DNA of 64,000 nucleotides from Piezodorus guildinii (GCA_023052935.1 CM041292.1:32437454-32501453), one strand, 5' to 3'; counted from the stretch's first letter, positions 11,477 through 22,757 are shown. Translations and numbers: made by a program. Notes: generated by a model from the letters alone, not told the origin.

Positions 11477-11507
11477 CTTGAAAATGGGGAAACATCCCCA
11501 AAACGTC
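11477..11507 (+). ncRNA. Hammerhead-like motif, degenerate
   Basis: CTTGAAAA, a TGGGG/TCCCC helix and AAAACGTC. Both catalytic boxes carry substitutions (G-to-A in each), so this copy is probably dead although helix II is still well paired. Confidence 0.35.
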
Positions 11508-11641
11508 GACTAGTATGAAAATCTGATAAAAAGCTTGTGAAATAAAGTGATTGGGTGAGGAATGGAAGGCAGTGTGTGCTTTTTTTAAATGTTTATACTA
11601 AGAAAACTTAAAAAACCAAAAAAATTAAAAAAGAAAAGAAA

Positions 11642-12190
11642 GTAAATATTAATCGTAACAATTACGATAATATATTGATGAGTAAATTCCATAACTATAT
11701 GATGGGACACGCGCTCTCAAATTGCGAAAAATAATGTAGATTGTTTTCCAGAAAAAAAAATTCTTATAAATAAATAAAAAAAGTGTGTCTGCTTCGTATG
11801 GATCTAAACTGCTGATCTGTTGATCCAAATTATACAGATATAAAAAACTTCAAACTTCAATATTTATAATTGTAAACATATAAAGATTTTTTTAAGATTA
11901 ATCAGGTTTGTCAGACATTTCGATCTAAACTCAGAAGATACAACAAAATCATTCATATCAAAAAGTCATGCATTTATATGATTTTTTGTTTTTTCATAAA
12001 TGTATTTTATCATTTCGTCTGAACAGTGCATTTGGCCTTTTTTGTTCAACATAAGTACACTTGTGATCTACATAAACCAAGTTATGTGTTATTAGTAAAC
12101 TCCCCCCCTCTCCCCGCTTCAAACGCCTAAAATTTGAATTTGGTGTAATTTATCTTTAAAAAATCACTGTTTGACCAATTTGATGTGAAT
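11642..12190. repeat. Local duplication, copy 1
   Basis: Direct repeat of 12731-13710. Shared runs include ATTAATCGTAACAATTACGA, GATGGGACACGCGCTCTCA, CAGACATTTCGATCTAAACT and CAACATAAGTACACTTGTGA. By eye identity is well above 90 percent in aligned blocks. No coding content. Confidence 0.85.
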
Positions 12191-12730
12191 TTAATGGTTT
12201 GTTGTTTATTTTACATCTCTTTTTGACTATATTTGGTTTTGCAGCAGGGTTAACTGAGCACATAATGGTTATAAAGCTGACATCACTAATGAGCCAAAAA
12301 CTCTAAGCACCTATAAAGTTCGTATAATCACCCAACTTATATAATATGCTGTCTTTTTATCATATAGTTAACGAATAAAACGTCTATAAACTATGTGTAT
12401 TTATTCACAATTAAACTAGAAACATAAAATTCTTACTAATATTATCTATTACAACTTTACATTAATAACATCTTGACCGGAGTGCCCCGGCTCTAGGATT
12501 TGGCGGAGGGGGGGGGGAGGAGGGGTACATATATGAAGGAATAGTAGAGGGGATGGAGGAAAGGCGGCAGAGATCAAATGAAGGTACATTTGCATCACTT
12601 AGTACCCATAATTTCCAAATACTTCCTGTAGGTATGCTGTTTGAAGTAGGGGTTCAGGTATGTGCACAGGCGTCTTGGGCAAAAGTCCTTTCGGAGTTAG
12701 AGGGCGTCATCCTTTGTAATAGGAGATAAT
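12191..12730. other. Spacer between duplicated copies, with G-rich run
   Basis: Non-coding. It contains an 11-G homopolymer (12508-12518) continued by AGGAGGGG, a potential G-quadruplex former in otherwise AT-rich DNA. Confidence 0.6.
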
Positions 12731-13710
12731 GTAAATATTAATCGTAACAATTACGATAATATATTGATGAGTAAATCTCATTCCATAACTATATGATGGG
12801 ACACGCGCTCTCAGATTGCGAAGAATAATGTAGATTGTTTTCCAGAAAAAAACCTTATAAATTAATAAAAAAGTGTGTCTGCTTCATATGGATCTAAACT
12901 GCTGATCTGTTGATCCAAATTATACAGATATAAAAAACTTGATTTGAATGTTGATATTTGTACTTTCTTTATCCCTAAACTTCAATATTTATAATTGTAA
13001 ACATAAAAAAAAATTATAATAACTACGAAGTAGAAGGACTGCATGTAGTTATGGAAGGACTAGTTATCCAACATCCTTTTGATTTATATTCCTCGCTAGC
13101 CACTTATTTTATTAATTTGCAAACAGGCTTTTGATATTCAACCAGAATGCATCCGGCGACCTTGCTAATTTTATCTTGGATATTTATTCATGGAATGCAA
13201 ACAAACCCTATTAGCTCGGTATATTCACGACTCTGTCAAAGGAACCGCTCCGTCTATAAAAATTCGAATATGGATATAAAAAATATCACAAAACATAAAA
13301 AAAACCTCCAAGGTTTTTAAGCGCATTAATATTCTTGTAGAATGTCTTGAGTAATTATCATATTGTATTCTGATGTATGACTGACATTTAGTATGTATAT
13401 AATTTAGTCTTTTATGACTTATTTTAAGATTAATCCAGGTTTGTCAGACATTTCGATCTAAACTCAGAAGATACAACAAAATCATTGATATCACAAAGTC
13501 ATGCATTTATATGATCTTTTTTTTTATAAATGTATTCTATCATTTCGTCTGAACAGTGAATTTTGCCTTATTTGTTCAACATAAGTACACTTGTGATCTA
13601 TATAAACCAAGTTAACTGTTATTAGTAAACCCTCCCTCTCCCCGCTTCAAACGGCTAAAATTTGAATTTGGTGTAATTTATCTTAAAAAAATCACTGTTT
13701 GATCAATTTG
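12731..13710. repeat. Local duplication, copy 2 (with ~420-bp extra segment)
   Basis: Matches copy 1 at 12731-13005 and again at 13430-13710. Between them lies about 420 bp absent from copy 1. That segment (13010-13425) has no recognisable ORF or element ends. Either it inserted into copy 2 or copy 1 lost it. Confidence 0.8.
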
Positions 13711-13767
13711 GAGTTTAGCGCTTTGTGATTACAAGTTCATCATTACAAAAAGTACAATTAGCAAGAG

Positions 13768-13769
<2 letters not shown>

Positions 13770-13838
<69 letters not shown>

Positions 13839-13840
13839 AT
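13770..13840. repeat. (TA)n microsatellite
   Basis: About 70 bp of TA dinucleotides abutting the pentameric tail of the LINE end to its right. Confidence 0.95.
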
Positions 13841-14051
13841 TAGATTAGATTAGATTAGATTAGATTTTTATTGTCTTAGGGTCTGAGGCTCTTTCTTACA
13901 AACAAAATAATAATGTTTTACACTTATATTTGTGCCAATTACGATTATTATTCTAAAAACATATAACTTTTTTTTTTCTTTTTTATAAGTAAACTTAAAA
14001 TAAAACTATTATAAGTTATACAATTAAGTGAAAATAAACACAGAAGGAAAA

Positions 14052-14088
<37 letters not shown>

Positions 14089-14100
14089 TTTATTTTTTTT
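13838..14100 (-). mobile_element. LINE 3' end with (TAGAT)n tail
   Basis: Five TTAGA/TAGAT units (13840-13866) lead into TTTTTATTGTCTTAGGGTC. This resembles the minus-strand LINE end at 18307 (AATAGAATAGAAATTTTATT then TGTCTTTGGGGC). Only the 3' untranslated end is visible, and the 5' limit is unclear. A (GA)n run lies at 14055-14086. Confidence 0.5.
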
Positions 14101-14145
14101 TTTAATATTCTCAGCTTTCAGACCATACATTTTTTAATTTTATAT

Positions 14146-14713
14146 TATGATTTTGGAATCCTCACACGAGACTAAAACGACAAGAAACTGCCTATAGATA
14201 CCGGTTACTACAACATTTACTTGACAAACGTTTAAAACTTCCTATTCATTACAAAAAGCTCATTTATGTTACCGGCATCAGACCCATCTGGACATATGGA
14301 ATCGAGCTTTGGGCTCTACTAAGCCATCTAATTTCCTACGCATCCAAGCCTTACAATCCAAAATCTTAAATGCTCCTTAATGCGTTACAAATAAAATCAT
14401 CCATAATGACCTTAATATCCAATTTGTTGCAGACCTTTCTCTTACAAGATATACCACTTTTAATTCCAAACTTCCAACCCATATAAACCCTCTTGTCCGC
14501 AACCTATCAACCTTACATATTCCTGATGAATCTCCAAGGCGATTGGAAAGAAGATGGCCTCGGAATCTACTTACTTGAATAAACTTCGAAGTACTGCCGC
14601 TGGGTAGTTTCTTCACGAGCCTTTTACGCCCTTTATTATAATTCAACACTGTATTTATGTTAATGTACAGTTGTAAAATTCAATAAATTGTAAATAAAAA
14701 AAAATATGATTTT
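14146..14713 (+). pseudogene. Jockey-type LINE, 5'-truncated 3' end with TSD
   Basis: Element 14155-14704 is flanked by TATGATTTT (14146-14154 and 14705-14713). Translation begins in the post-RT region (NPHTRLKRQE), continues through the IRPIWTYGIELW block near 14275-14315, and ends with RRLERRWPRNLLT, the terminal signature of Jockey ORF2 (compare RRLKRQWPRDLL in the complete element). A short 3' UTR with AATAAA-type signals and an A-rich tail follows. Small frameshifts break it. Confidence 0.85.
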
Positions 14714-14937
14714 AACATAACAAATCAGATGAAGGAATTAAGTAAGATTCAAAATTAATTCAATTCAAGAAGTATTAATTTAAAGTATTATATTTTTTGG
14801 CTAAGACCTATACTCAAAAGAATCTGTCAAGGTTTTTTTTATGTTTTGAGAGAACACAAAATTAATGTTTTTTTGTTTTTATATAATTAAATGTTATCAA
14901 TGTCTTATTCGCCAAATATGTTAAATTTAATTTGCCT

Positions 14938-15299
14938 TATCTTTAATATATAATAGGGAGCGGCGTGGTCTAGTGGATAGAGCGCTAGTCTGCTGTGCTC
15001 CGGGTTCTGGGTTCGAATCCCGGCTGTGGCGGAATATTATTTATTCTGTTAATTCAGTAGGGGCGCGACCCTAGGGTATGGAAACCCTCCTGGGGCAGAC
15101 CCAGCCTCTACAAAGTGGGTACCCAAATTAATAGTGGAAAAACCTGACGGCTGAGCGCGATTAAGGCCTTATCATCTCATTGCACTGCCGTTGGCCTTGA
15201 AACAGTACGAATCTCTATATGTACTGAGCCCAAGACCCTTCATGGGTTGTAGTGGTAAAGGTTTTTTTTATATTTATTTATTTTTTTTTATCTTTAATA
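14938..15299 (+). mobile_element. SINE-B, complete, tRNA-derived
   Basis: The head GGGAGCGGCGTGGTCTAGTG GATAGAGCGCTAG has a box A-like start, and GGGTTCGAATCCC is a perfect box B. The body reads TATGGAAACCCTCCTGGGG, CCCAGCCTCTACAAAGTGGG and CTTCATGGGTTGTA. Candidate TSD TATCTTTAATA occurs at 14938-14948 and 15289-15299. The tail is T-rich. Other copies: 16800-17066, 52310-52601, 53775-53875 and 57485-57799. Confidence 0.85.
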
Positions 15300-16329
15300 A
15301 TAGAATTACTTTTTATTTCTTAATGAAATCTTTTTTTTTTTTGTTTGCATGCCGAAAAAGGTATCGAATCAGCTATTATTATACATTATTCAGCTATTTT
15401 AATAGCACGGGTTTTACATAATAACATATCGTTATGCTCTTTTAGATAACGGTTTCCCAATTACTTTCCATAAACAGGGTCTGATTTTATGGTAATGTTC
15501 AGGAAACTAAACCAGCGTGTCATCTCAGTCCTGCGGGCTTCATTTAGAACAAAATGTTTCTTCCTATTTGAATTATTGAGTTTAACAGACCCATAAGTCT
15601 CTTTTTAAAATCTTCAGTTGAGTTGCTTACGTAATATGATACTTAACTAAGTATTTTTTTAATAGAATCTTTATGGAAGGGCCAAAGTAAGGTATTGATA
15701 GGAATTTGTTATAAATATTGAATAATTTTCAGATTGTACCTCTTCTTTAAGTAAGAATATTTATATTTTATTTATTTTGTCCTCTGTTTTATTGTTTAAA
15801 AAATTATTGATAGTATTTTAACACATCGCATTTATTATAAAACTATTGAGCGTATCAAAATATGATATAATTAAAAAAATAACACTTAATATTTTTCAAT
15901 CCTCTGAATCAGCATACATTTAAAAATTATGAATACCAGTTGTAGGTTGTTTAAGAATATTTTGTGTTTTAATAAGAAATATGTAAACTTTGTATTAAAC
16001 CTGGGTTCGGAAGATGGACCTAGGACAGACCCAGTGTCGATAACTTCAGTATCCTTGAATGGATAAAACCTTGCGGTTGACAATGATCCTGACCATTAGA
16101 TCTGCTAAGAGTACTTCTTCACCAATTACTGATTATGAAATTAGAAAAAAAAATATTGATATTATTATTAAGGATTTTTTTTCAAAACTTGTTGTTAAAG
16201 ACTAAAAGGGTCTTTATTGCCTTTAAAACTTTAAATATCTGATACATGGTGCTGTTTTTTTAATCTAATTTATTTAAGATAAAACATTAAATAGTATGCT
16301 TACTCAATATCTAAACATCAATGTATCTA
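15300..16329. other. No gene; faint SINE-B-like scrap
   Basis: AT-rich. 15990-16090 shows CCTAGGACAGACCCAGTGTC and AAAACCTTGCGGTTGA, which resemble the SINE-B body. It may be a decayed copy. Confidence 0.35.
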
Positions 16330-16625
16330 AAAAAAAATCTGGGTGAGCAACACACGACTTTCACTTACCGCCGTTTTTAAAATCAATTAAGGAATTTTCA
16401 AATGCAGTTAGAGATAAAAATGAGTGAAACTAAATAAACAAATAATTAAATTGAGTTTTTATAGAAACATGTGTCTTATTACAAAAATCTATTATATTAT
16501 TATCTAAAATAATCAGTTACTTTTATCCATTTTCATAACTCTTTATTAACTTTTAAAAGCTTGCATATAAGATAATATCTAATATTACATATTTGTTACA
16601 TTGCAACTAGCGTTATGCCCTTTGA
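16330..16625 (+). repeat. Rep-1 copy, 5' part only
   Basis: AAAATCTGGGTGAGCAACAC then ACGACTTTCACTTACCG, followed by the GAAACATGTG and TTTTATCCATTTTCATAACT blocks. Truncated after about 290 bp. Confidence 0.65.
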
Positions 16626-16711
16626 TTGTCTTGCTACTCACAAGAGGGCAACACTTAAAATCAATTAAGGGCTATGTTCCCTCAACAGTATAATTTAATC
16701 TTCTTAAAAAA

Positions 16712-16713
<2 letters not shown>

Positions 16714-16751
<38 letters not shown>
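16714..16751. repeat. (TA)n microsatellite
   Basis: About 38 bp of TA dinucleotides. Confidence 0.95.
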
Positions 16752-16754
<3 letters not shown>

Positions 16755-16799
16755 GTAATTTTAAGTAGCAATTAGACTTATATAATATACCAACTGACC

Positions 16800-17066
16800 C
16801 AGCAAACGTTTTTCTGTTTTAAGGCCAACGGTCGGTAAGAAAGTGATTAGGCATTGATTTGTCTCCCATTTTGGTTACCATCTTCATAGAATCTGGGTGT
16901 GCTCCAGAAGGTTTTAATTAATAAATATGCCTCCCTCTTCCTTCCTCCTCCCTCCCCTCATGCTTGAAATAACATAGTAAATAATTCTGTCGTAGCCGCT
17001 ATTCAAACCTGAGTCTTGGAAAATACTCGACTTGTAATATATCCACTAGAATAGGCCGCTCCTAGA
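16800..17066 (-). mobile_element. SINE-B, diverged, minus strand
   Basis: Reverse SINE-B: TTTTAAGGCCAACGGTCGG at the 3' side, a C/T-rich middle (CCTCCCTCTTCCTTCCTCC), ATTCTGTCGTAGCCG, then box B complement ATTCAAACCTG and head ATCCACTAGA. Strongly mutated. Confidence 0.65.
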
Positions 17067-17337
17067 AGAAACAGAACTATGGAAGGAGTTACCTGTAGCA
17101 TGGTAAACCCGCAGGTGGCCCTAGTATTTTATGGGAGTAAAAAAAAAAAGTAATGCCGTCCTTCGAAGGGTACGTTAAAAGGTGGTCCCGAGCCTGTGCG
17201 ATGTCAGGTACTCCTTAAAGATCCCTATCCTAATTAAACCTAGATAGGGAAAATTTAGGACTCCCACTGTAGCATCGTCCGATTAGCCACAGCAGCATAA
17301 AGGGACGTTAAATAAATAAATAAAGAAACAGAACTAT
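17066..17337 (+). mobile_element. SINE-A with deleted head and 15-bp TSD
   Basis: Perfect direct repeats AAGAAACAGAACTAT (17066-17080 and 17323-17337) bound a SINE-A at 17081-17322. The first ~20 bp of the head remain (GGAAGGAGTTACCTGTAGC). They then jump to AAACCCGCAGGTGG, so box A and most of the tRNA-like arm were deleted. The body and AAATAAATAAATA tail are intact. Confidence 0.85.
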
Positions 17338-18294
17338 TGGTTATTTATCTACTGATCTACTCGTATATTAGTTATCAAAGGCAATATTGACATTGAAGAA
17401 ATTGAAAATTTGGCCTCTTGATTAATTTTAGGGTTCAATCTGCTTTTGACTTTCATCCTGTTAGCAGGCAAAGTATAACTATTTGTGGAGGATTTTTATC
17501 CAATTGAATAATGAGGTGCATTGTTAGTTTTAATTTCCATTTATACAGATTCCGATCCTAAACAGACCCGGCTAAACAAATAATCCCCGACTTCCTTTTA
17601 GTCATTTCCAATTAGCAATGTTGATTACTGTTAGAGGAATAAGGAAGCTGTTTCCAGGACTCGTGAATATTCAGAGCTCAGGAAGTAAGGGAGGTCCTTG
17701 ACTGTCAAATCATCGGATAGTGTCATTGGCCTTCGCAAGGTGGTGGTTATTTTATTGCCGATTTTAAGGTAAGATACCGTCAGCCAACTTGTGGTTACTT
17801 ACAGAAATAGGCGTAACTAGTATGAAACCATTCTATGAGTTCTATTGAAAATTTCAGTGAGGAAAAGAATAGGATTAAATATAATCTGTATCGTTCGTTT
17901 CATTGATTATGCAGGCTTTTAAAAGCAGTAGTAACCTTATGATTAACAATAACTCTTATTGCGTACTTAATACTAAATGAAGTGTTTTGTCTCTTTTAGA
18001 AGAACATTGGAGAACAAAGAAGATTTTGAATCCTACGGAGTTTCTTTTTTAGACTCTCTTCTCGTACTCTGGCTATGTAGCAAAGATTTTAATTTTTTTT
18101 TTTTTTTAATAAATATTGTGCGAACCAATCTCAGATCAGCAGTATCCTCACTGAGACTGAAGTTAATAAAAAAAAAAAAAGTCAAGGAATCCCAGAAAGG
18201 TCTGAAAATAGGTTCGCTTAGTGATACAATTCATAACATATAAAAAACTAATAAATCGAGATCATTTACAGTTTGATATCAGTTAGATTTTAAA
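17338..18294. other. No gene recognised
   Basis: Contains an 88-codon plus-strand ORF (17977-18243) that runs through poly-T and poly-A tracts and looks fortuitous. Nothing else recognised. Confidence 0.45.
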
Positions 18295-19061
18295 ATATAA
18301 AATATATTAGAATAGAATAGAAATTTTATTTTGTCTTTGGGGCTTCCCCATACAAATAGAGCCTTGGCTATAAATTACAATATTATGGTTTTAGAACTTT
18401 ATATACATATAATTTAAAAATAAATAAAATAATATTGAAAATTTACTAAAACAATTTGACTTTCAAAAATAAATTACAGATTAAAGAATAAACAGTTACT
18501 GGTGCTATAACAGAAACAATAAATAAGCAAAATATCACTTTGAAGATAAAATAAAAATAAGCACTAAATAGAAAATGTTCTAGGATAAAGAATTGAGCAC
18601 TTTTTGAACCCACATCATGTAATAGTACACTTTATGTAACTTATCTACACTATCGATACTCAGTATAGCATGGATACTTTGGTTGTCGGAAGATTCTAAG
18701 ATGAAGTTTTGAAGAAATTGTCTATTTTCATTGTGTGCCGGGCAGTGAAGGAGAATGTGATGTAGACTGTTGTAGATAAATCGATTGCATAATATACAGC
18801 TTTCTTGTGACTTGAACAAAAAATCTGAGTTTTTTCCATAAATTCTAATATGTTCTGGGTTTGCAAATCTTAATTGGCTGACACATCTCAATTTCTTTAT
18901 ATGTACTTTAACTGTGAGGTACGTTTCAGGGTCGAGAGCATTGTAATTGCATAGTAATCTATATACAGGATAGTTAGTCGAATTTAGGGTCCTTTGTATG
19001 TCGGCTGAGAGATAATGGTTATGTGCTTTTTCCAGTATGTCGTCTTTGTATATAAAATATA
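18295..19061 (-). pseudogene. 5'-truncated LINE with open C-terminal domain and 12-bp TSD
   Basis: Direct repeats ATATAAAATATA (18295-18306 and 19050-19061) bound an insertion at 18307-19049. On the minus strand an open frame runs to 18580. Its first few codons are target DNA; the rest is a LINE ORF2 C-terminus. It holds a cysteine-histidine motif, CILC followed by HHILLHC (C-x2-C...H-x4-C), and the LRFANPEHIRIYG block, typical of the domain after the RT in several LINE clades. RT and endonuclease are missing. The 3' UTR (18307-18579) ends in AGAAT pentamers rather than poly-A. The surviving ~155 codons have no stop, suggesting a fairly recent insertion. Confidence 0.8.
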
Positions 19062-20356
19062 ACATTAAACTTTAATGAAACTACTTATCGAGGATTAATT
19101 GAATGTCTTCAACTATTTATTGTCTAAAAAAAAATTTCACTCTTAGGTCATTAATCTGAGAACAATAAATTCCTAGTCTAAAAAGAAATGTTTACTTAAT
19201 GACCGAATCTATTTTTTTTTTAATTTTAATTTTATTATTTTTTTAACTGTGAAATATTTTATTTATTTTGAATGTGAAAATTACAAAAACGAATAATGCA
19301 CCAGTTCAGGCCTTTCATAACTTACACAACCATTTGAGGTATTTCAAGTTGAACATTCCTAAGTCTACTGTTTGCGGTGGCTGCAACTACAGGATTTCGC
19401 CTCAACTTCACTGGATAGAGAGAAACTATGTTTCTAGCCTTTATAAATATGATAGGTTCAGAATGCAGAGTCCAGATCCCTTCCCTCGTCAAACAAAGGA
19501 ACAGTGCTTTGCCACCTCCCAGGCCTGGGTGTTGGCGTTATATCTCTGAAAAGTGAGTTGGCACAGGCCTTCAGACACTTGTAACGGTTGCACGGTCAAT
19601 CACAACACGGAGGTTACACGACGGTTTTTCAGGTCCCTCAGTGTTGCCAGGTGGAAAGTAATTTAATTATTAATATTAATTTTTTACCTGCAACACTGAG
19701 GTAACCAACCAATTACCTGCATTGTGTGCATCGTGTGTACCTTGTTGTTTTGTGGTAGGATCTTTAAAAATTTTGTGTGTGTGGATTTAAAAAACATTTT
19801 TTTTAAATTTAATTTATTCTAAAGAAGAAGCCTGTTTTTTTATTTCTCATTTTTCATCATTTTAATTGTGTTTCCTACCGTTTTTTATTTAATTAAAATA
19901 ACTTTTTATTTCGAACTTTATTTATTTTATTATTACCCAACATCCATCAAACACTCATAGAACTTGATGTGCCTCCGGTCTATATACTTGGGTAGCTGGA
20001 GCTCCTCGTGGTTGTGGCTATTTCCTGCCCTTTTGTGCCACGAACGATCACTGAATCACAGGATTGAGTCTTGAGACCAGTAAACAACTTAAATAATCGA
20101 CAGAACTATCGAAAACTAACAGAAAAATCGAGAACAGTAATATACTCATATATGTATATATTATTTCTTTTATCGTATAAGGTATATGTAAAAATTTCCA
20201 ATTCTAAATCGAAGATTGATTCCGTTTGATTTTATAATATGTTATCGAACTTAAATGAAACGGGAAAAAAATGGCCTCCTTTTTATTAAAAAAAAAATAT
20301 AATTAAGAAGTCGTTAGGGCCCAAGAATTAAATTAACTTGCACAAATTAATGACTT

Positions 20357-20359
<3 letters not shown>
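19062..20359. other. No gene recognised
   Basis: A 93-codon ORF (19268-19549, plus) has no recognisable domain. 19980-20060 is slightly GC-richer. No element ends seen. Confidence 0.4.

Positions 20360-20408
<49 letters not shown>
20360..20408. repeat. (TA)n microsatellite
   Basis: About 49 bp of AT dinucleotides. Confidence 0.95.
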
Positions 20409-20410
<2 letters not shown>

Positions 20411-21194
20411 ATCATTTTAGCAACGAGGAACTTGAATACCATTGTCACTAAAACGTAATAAGATGCTTAATGAGGTTTATTCTGATTCGATTATCTTATA
20501 AATAGTTTTACGTTATGATATAATATCATTAGGACTTTTGTTTCTGGAATTCTTCAGTTTATAGACAGGTACAATAAAGTCGAGCATAAAACGTGATAGA
20601 TTTCAGTCATATTAAAGTTAATACATGTGATTAATCTTCATTTAGTTGCATTGCATCCTTTAATGGAATTAGTTAATTCATTTTTATTAATCTCATTAAA
20701 AATTTTACTTCTAGATAATAGGGATTTTCTAACTAAAATAATTACAGTCGGTTTAAAATTTTAATATGATTATTTATTTATTTTAATTACTCTATAATAA
20801 TGCCTCCAAAGTCAGGATATTTATCACGAATACGGTAAGCCACTATTAATCTAAAAAAGAAACTTTCCATTGGATGTTGTTAAAACCATTTGGATTGGCT
20901 GCGAGCACCTCGTAGCATATGATACGTCTGTGTGGTGTTGGAATGCTATGTTAGCGACAGCAGTTATCATTCAGTTTACCTAACCGTTATCCAGCGGCAC
21001 ATAAGGTTTGATTTACAGTCGGTTCTTCTTTAAACTCAGAAAGCGATAACTTCGGAGCCTAACCAGAAATTAAAAAAAAAAAAAATCATTAACATACATG
21101 AGAGGTAGAAATTCATGACTGCGATTCCTCCTTTTCACTTCCTGCCATTTATCTTTGTCTATTTATATAGTTAAATAAAATAAAGGTCGGTGAG
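20409..21194. other. No gene recognised
   Basis: AT-rich, except 20890-21010, which is of mixed composition and unassigned. Confidence 0.45.
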
Positions 21195-21563
21195 GAAAAA
21201 GCCCGTAGGGTAGCCGTGCCTCCTGACAGCTGTGTAATCAGAATGTCTGCTCCCTCGTGGTCTCTCCCGCGGCTACCGGACCGCAAGTCTTTAGCGGCCA
21301 TTACACCGGCATGGGCGACCATCCTACCGAATCCCGGAGAAACTCCTCACGTAAAGGTCAGAGCGGGAGCCAATGGGATTGGATTACGGCGAGCCTCGAC
21401 CAATGATCGTGCCTCTTTCAATTATCCAGGCACACGCTCCGGTGTGGAGGACTTCCGATTACGGTGGGATCTTCCTTTAATTGTCGTTGGTTGCGTAATA
21501 TGGGCTCTCCCTAGTCAGCTGCCCGTTGCGGAACAATGGCCTGACAAATGGTACTTAGAATGA
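21195..21563. other. GC-rich island with 115-codon ORF
   Basis: About 370 bp with GC content well above its surroundings and several CpG-containing words (CTCCCGCGGCTACCGGACCG, ACGGCGAGCCTCG). A plus-strand ORF spans 21216-21563. Its predicted product has no transmembrane run, zinc finger or motif I recognise, and no convincing splice sites were found. Options: an exon, a regulatory island, or a transposon piece with unfamiliar composition. Function is not assigned. Confidence 0.3.
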
Positions 21564-22574
21564 TGAATTACTGAGTGTTAATTAGACTATCTTCACTTCT
21601 TTTCAATTTACACTTTCATTAAAAGAACTCATGCTGCAATTGTGAAACTGATGATGGTTGATTACATATGAATGGTAATTATACACCTCTTTACCCAACA
21701 GATCAATGGATGTGGTAACTTGTCTCTTTAAGCACTATATGTCTACTGTATACTAGAAAAAACAAAACATAAGATATTATTAAGATTATCTTAACAACCT
21801 ATAAAGAATCATGGGTGAATTTAGGCGCTTAAAGAAATTAAGAGTTAGGGACACTGATTTAAAAAATATAACAGGTCAAATTACATCCTTTATGAAATCC
21901 TCAATAAAGCCATAGTAAGCATTACGTGATAATGGTATAAGATCCAATTTATATAGCAAATATCAGCATCGTGTTACGTAAGCAACAAAGCCATATATAT
22001 TGACTTACAATGACTAGCAATGAATTATGACATACAAATTCTTTTTTCGCGTTTTCGTAACAAATTTAACGGACATGGTATATACTTATAAATTACACTG
22101 TAATAACTGAAATGCATATTAGAAGAAGGCTGAAAAGGAGATGAATGGGAGACCTGCTTTGATACATTAAATCCTATGAATGGGTGCATCTGGGCAATAT
22201 CTTTCCCAAGCCATTCTTGTCCTATACACATGCCCTATGCGTCATTTTCCTTTTATTACAGGGGAAAGAAAAGAGATTAAGATTTTTTTTTAATAAATAA
22301 ATTGGTAGGTATTCATCTTTTTGAAATTTGAGATATCAAAATTAAAATTTTTGTTAGGCCATTGGTTCAAAAATTGTTATCAAAAATATACTTATAAAAC
22401 TCAGATGTATAAACAAAAAATATACCCTTTTTTGGCTATATTTATTCCTATTTATTACATATCAACGAGAAAAGGATTTTATTATTAACCAGAAAATACA
22501 ACAGAACAGTTCAACCAATAATGAATAAGGCACTATTTCCTTCATATTTCATTTTTAAATATAAATTAAATACG
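21564..22574. other. No gene recognised
   Basis: AT-rich spacer without recognisable coding or repeat content. Confidence 0.45.
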
Positions 22575-22630
22575 GCTTTGCCAGTAAAATACAAAATAAA
22601 TAAATATATTTTGGATTTTACTGGCAAAGC
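22575..22630. repeat. Near-perfect 56-nt hairpin
   Basis: GCTTTGCCAGTAAAAT (22575-22590) is exactly complementary to ATTTTACTGGCAAAGC (22615-22630). Inside, after one A/G mismatch, CAAAATA (22592-22598) pairs with TATTTTG (22607-22613), leaving an 8-nt loop. In total 23 of 24 positions pair. It could be a small foldback element or a structured RNA, but the stem is short for an animal pre-miRNA. Confidence 0.8.
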
Positions 22631-22699
22631 TTATTAAATAATTTTAAATATTTAAATTTATAAAGCAATAATAATAACAACATAATTTGACCTTCACCT

Positions 22700-22757
22700 T
22701 ATAATAATAATAATAATATAAAGTGATGATAATAATATAAAATAATAATAATAAAAA
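22700..22757. repeat. (AAT)n-rich low-complexity DNA
   Basis: Imperfect AAT/ATA trinucleotide runs. Confidence 0.8.

Larger units (their letters stand above)
11219..11583. repeat. Inverted repeat with ~105-bp arms and hammerhead-like cores
   Basis: Left arm 11219-11330 and right arm 11465-11583 are reverse complements over words such as ACACTGCCTTCCATTCCTCA and CACTTTATTTCACAAGC. The spacer is about 135 bp. Part of the spacer (11415-11465) also recurs inverted just outside the right arm (11586-11640). Each arm holds a degenerate hammerhead-like core. Confidence 0.75.

Noticed and set aside
8018..11583. CRISPR-like or tandem array
   Set aside because: Repeats are inverted pairs with unique spacing in animal DNA; no regular repeat-spacer pattern.
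14977..15031. Genuine tRNA gene
   Set aside because: Box A and box B are present, but the sequence continues into a conserved SINE body, recurs elsewhere with TSDs, and does not close into a proper acceptor stem.
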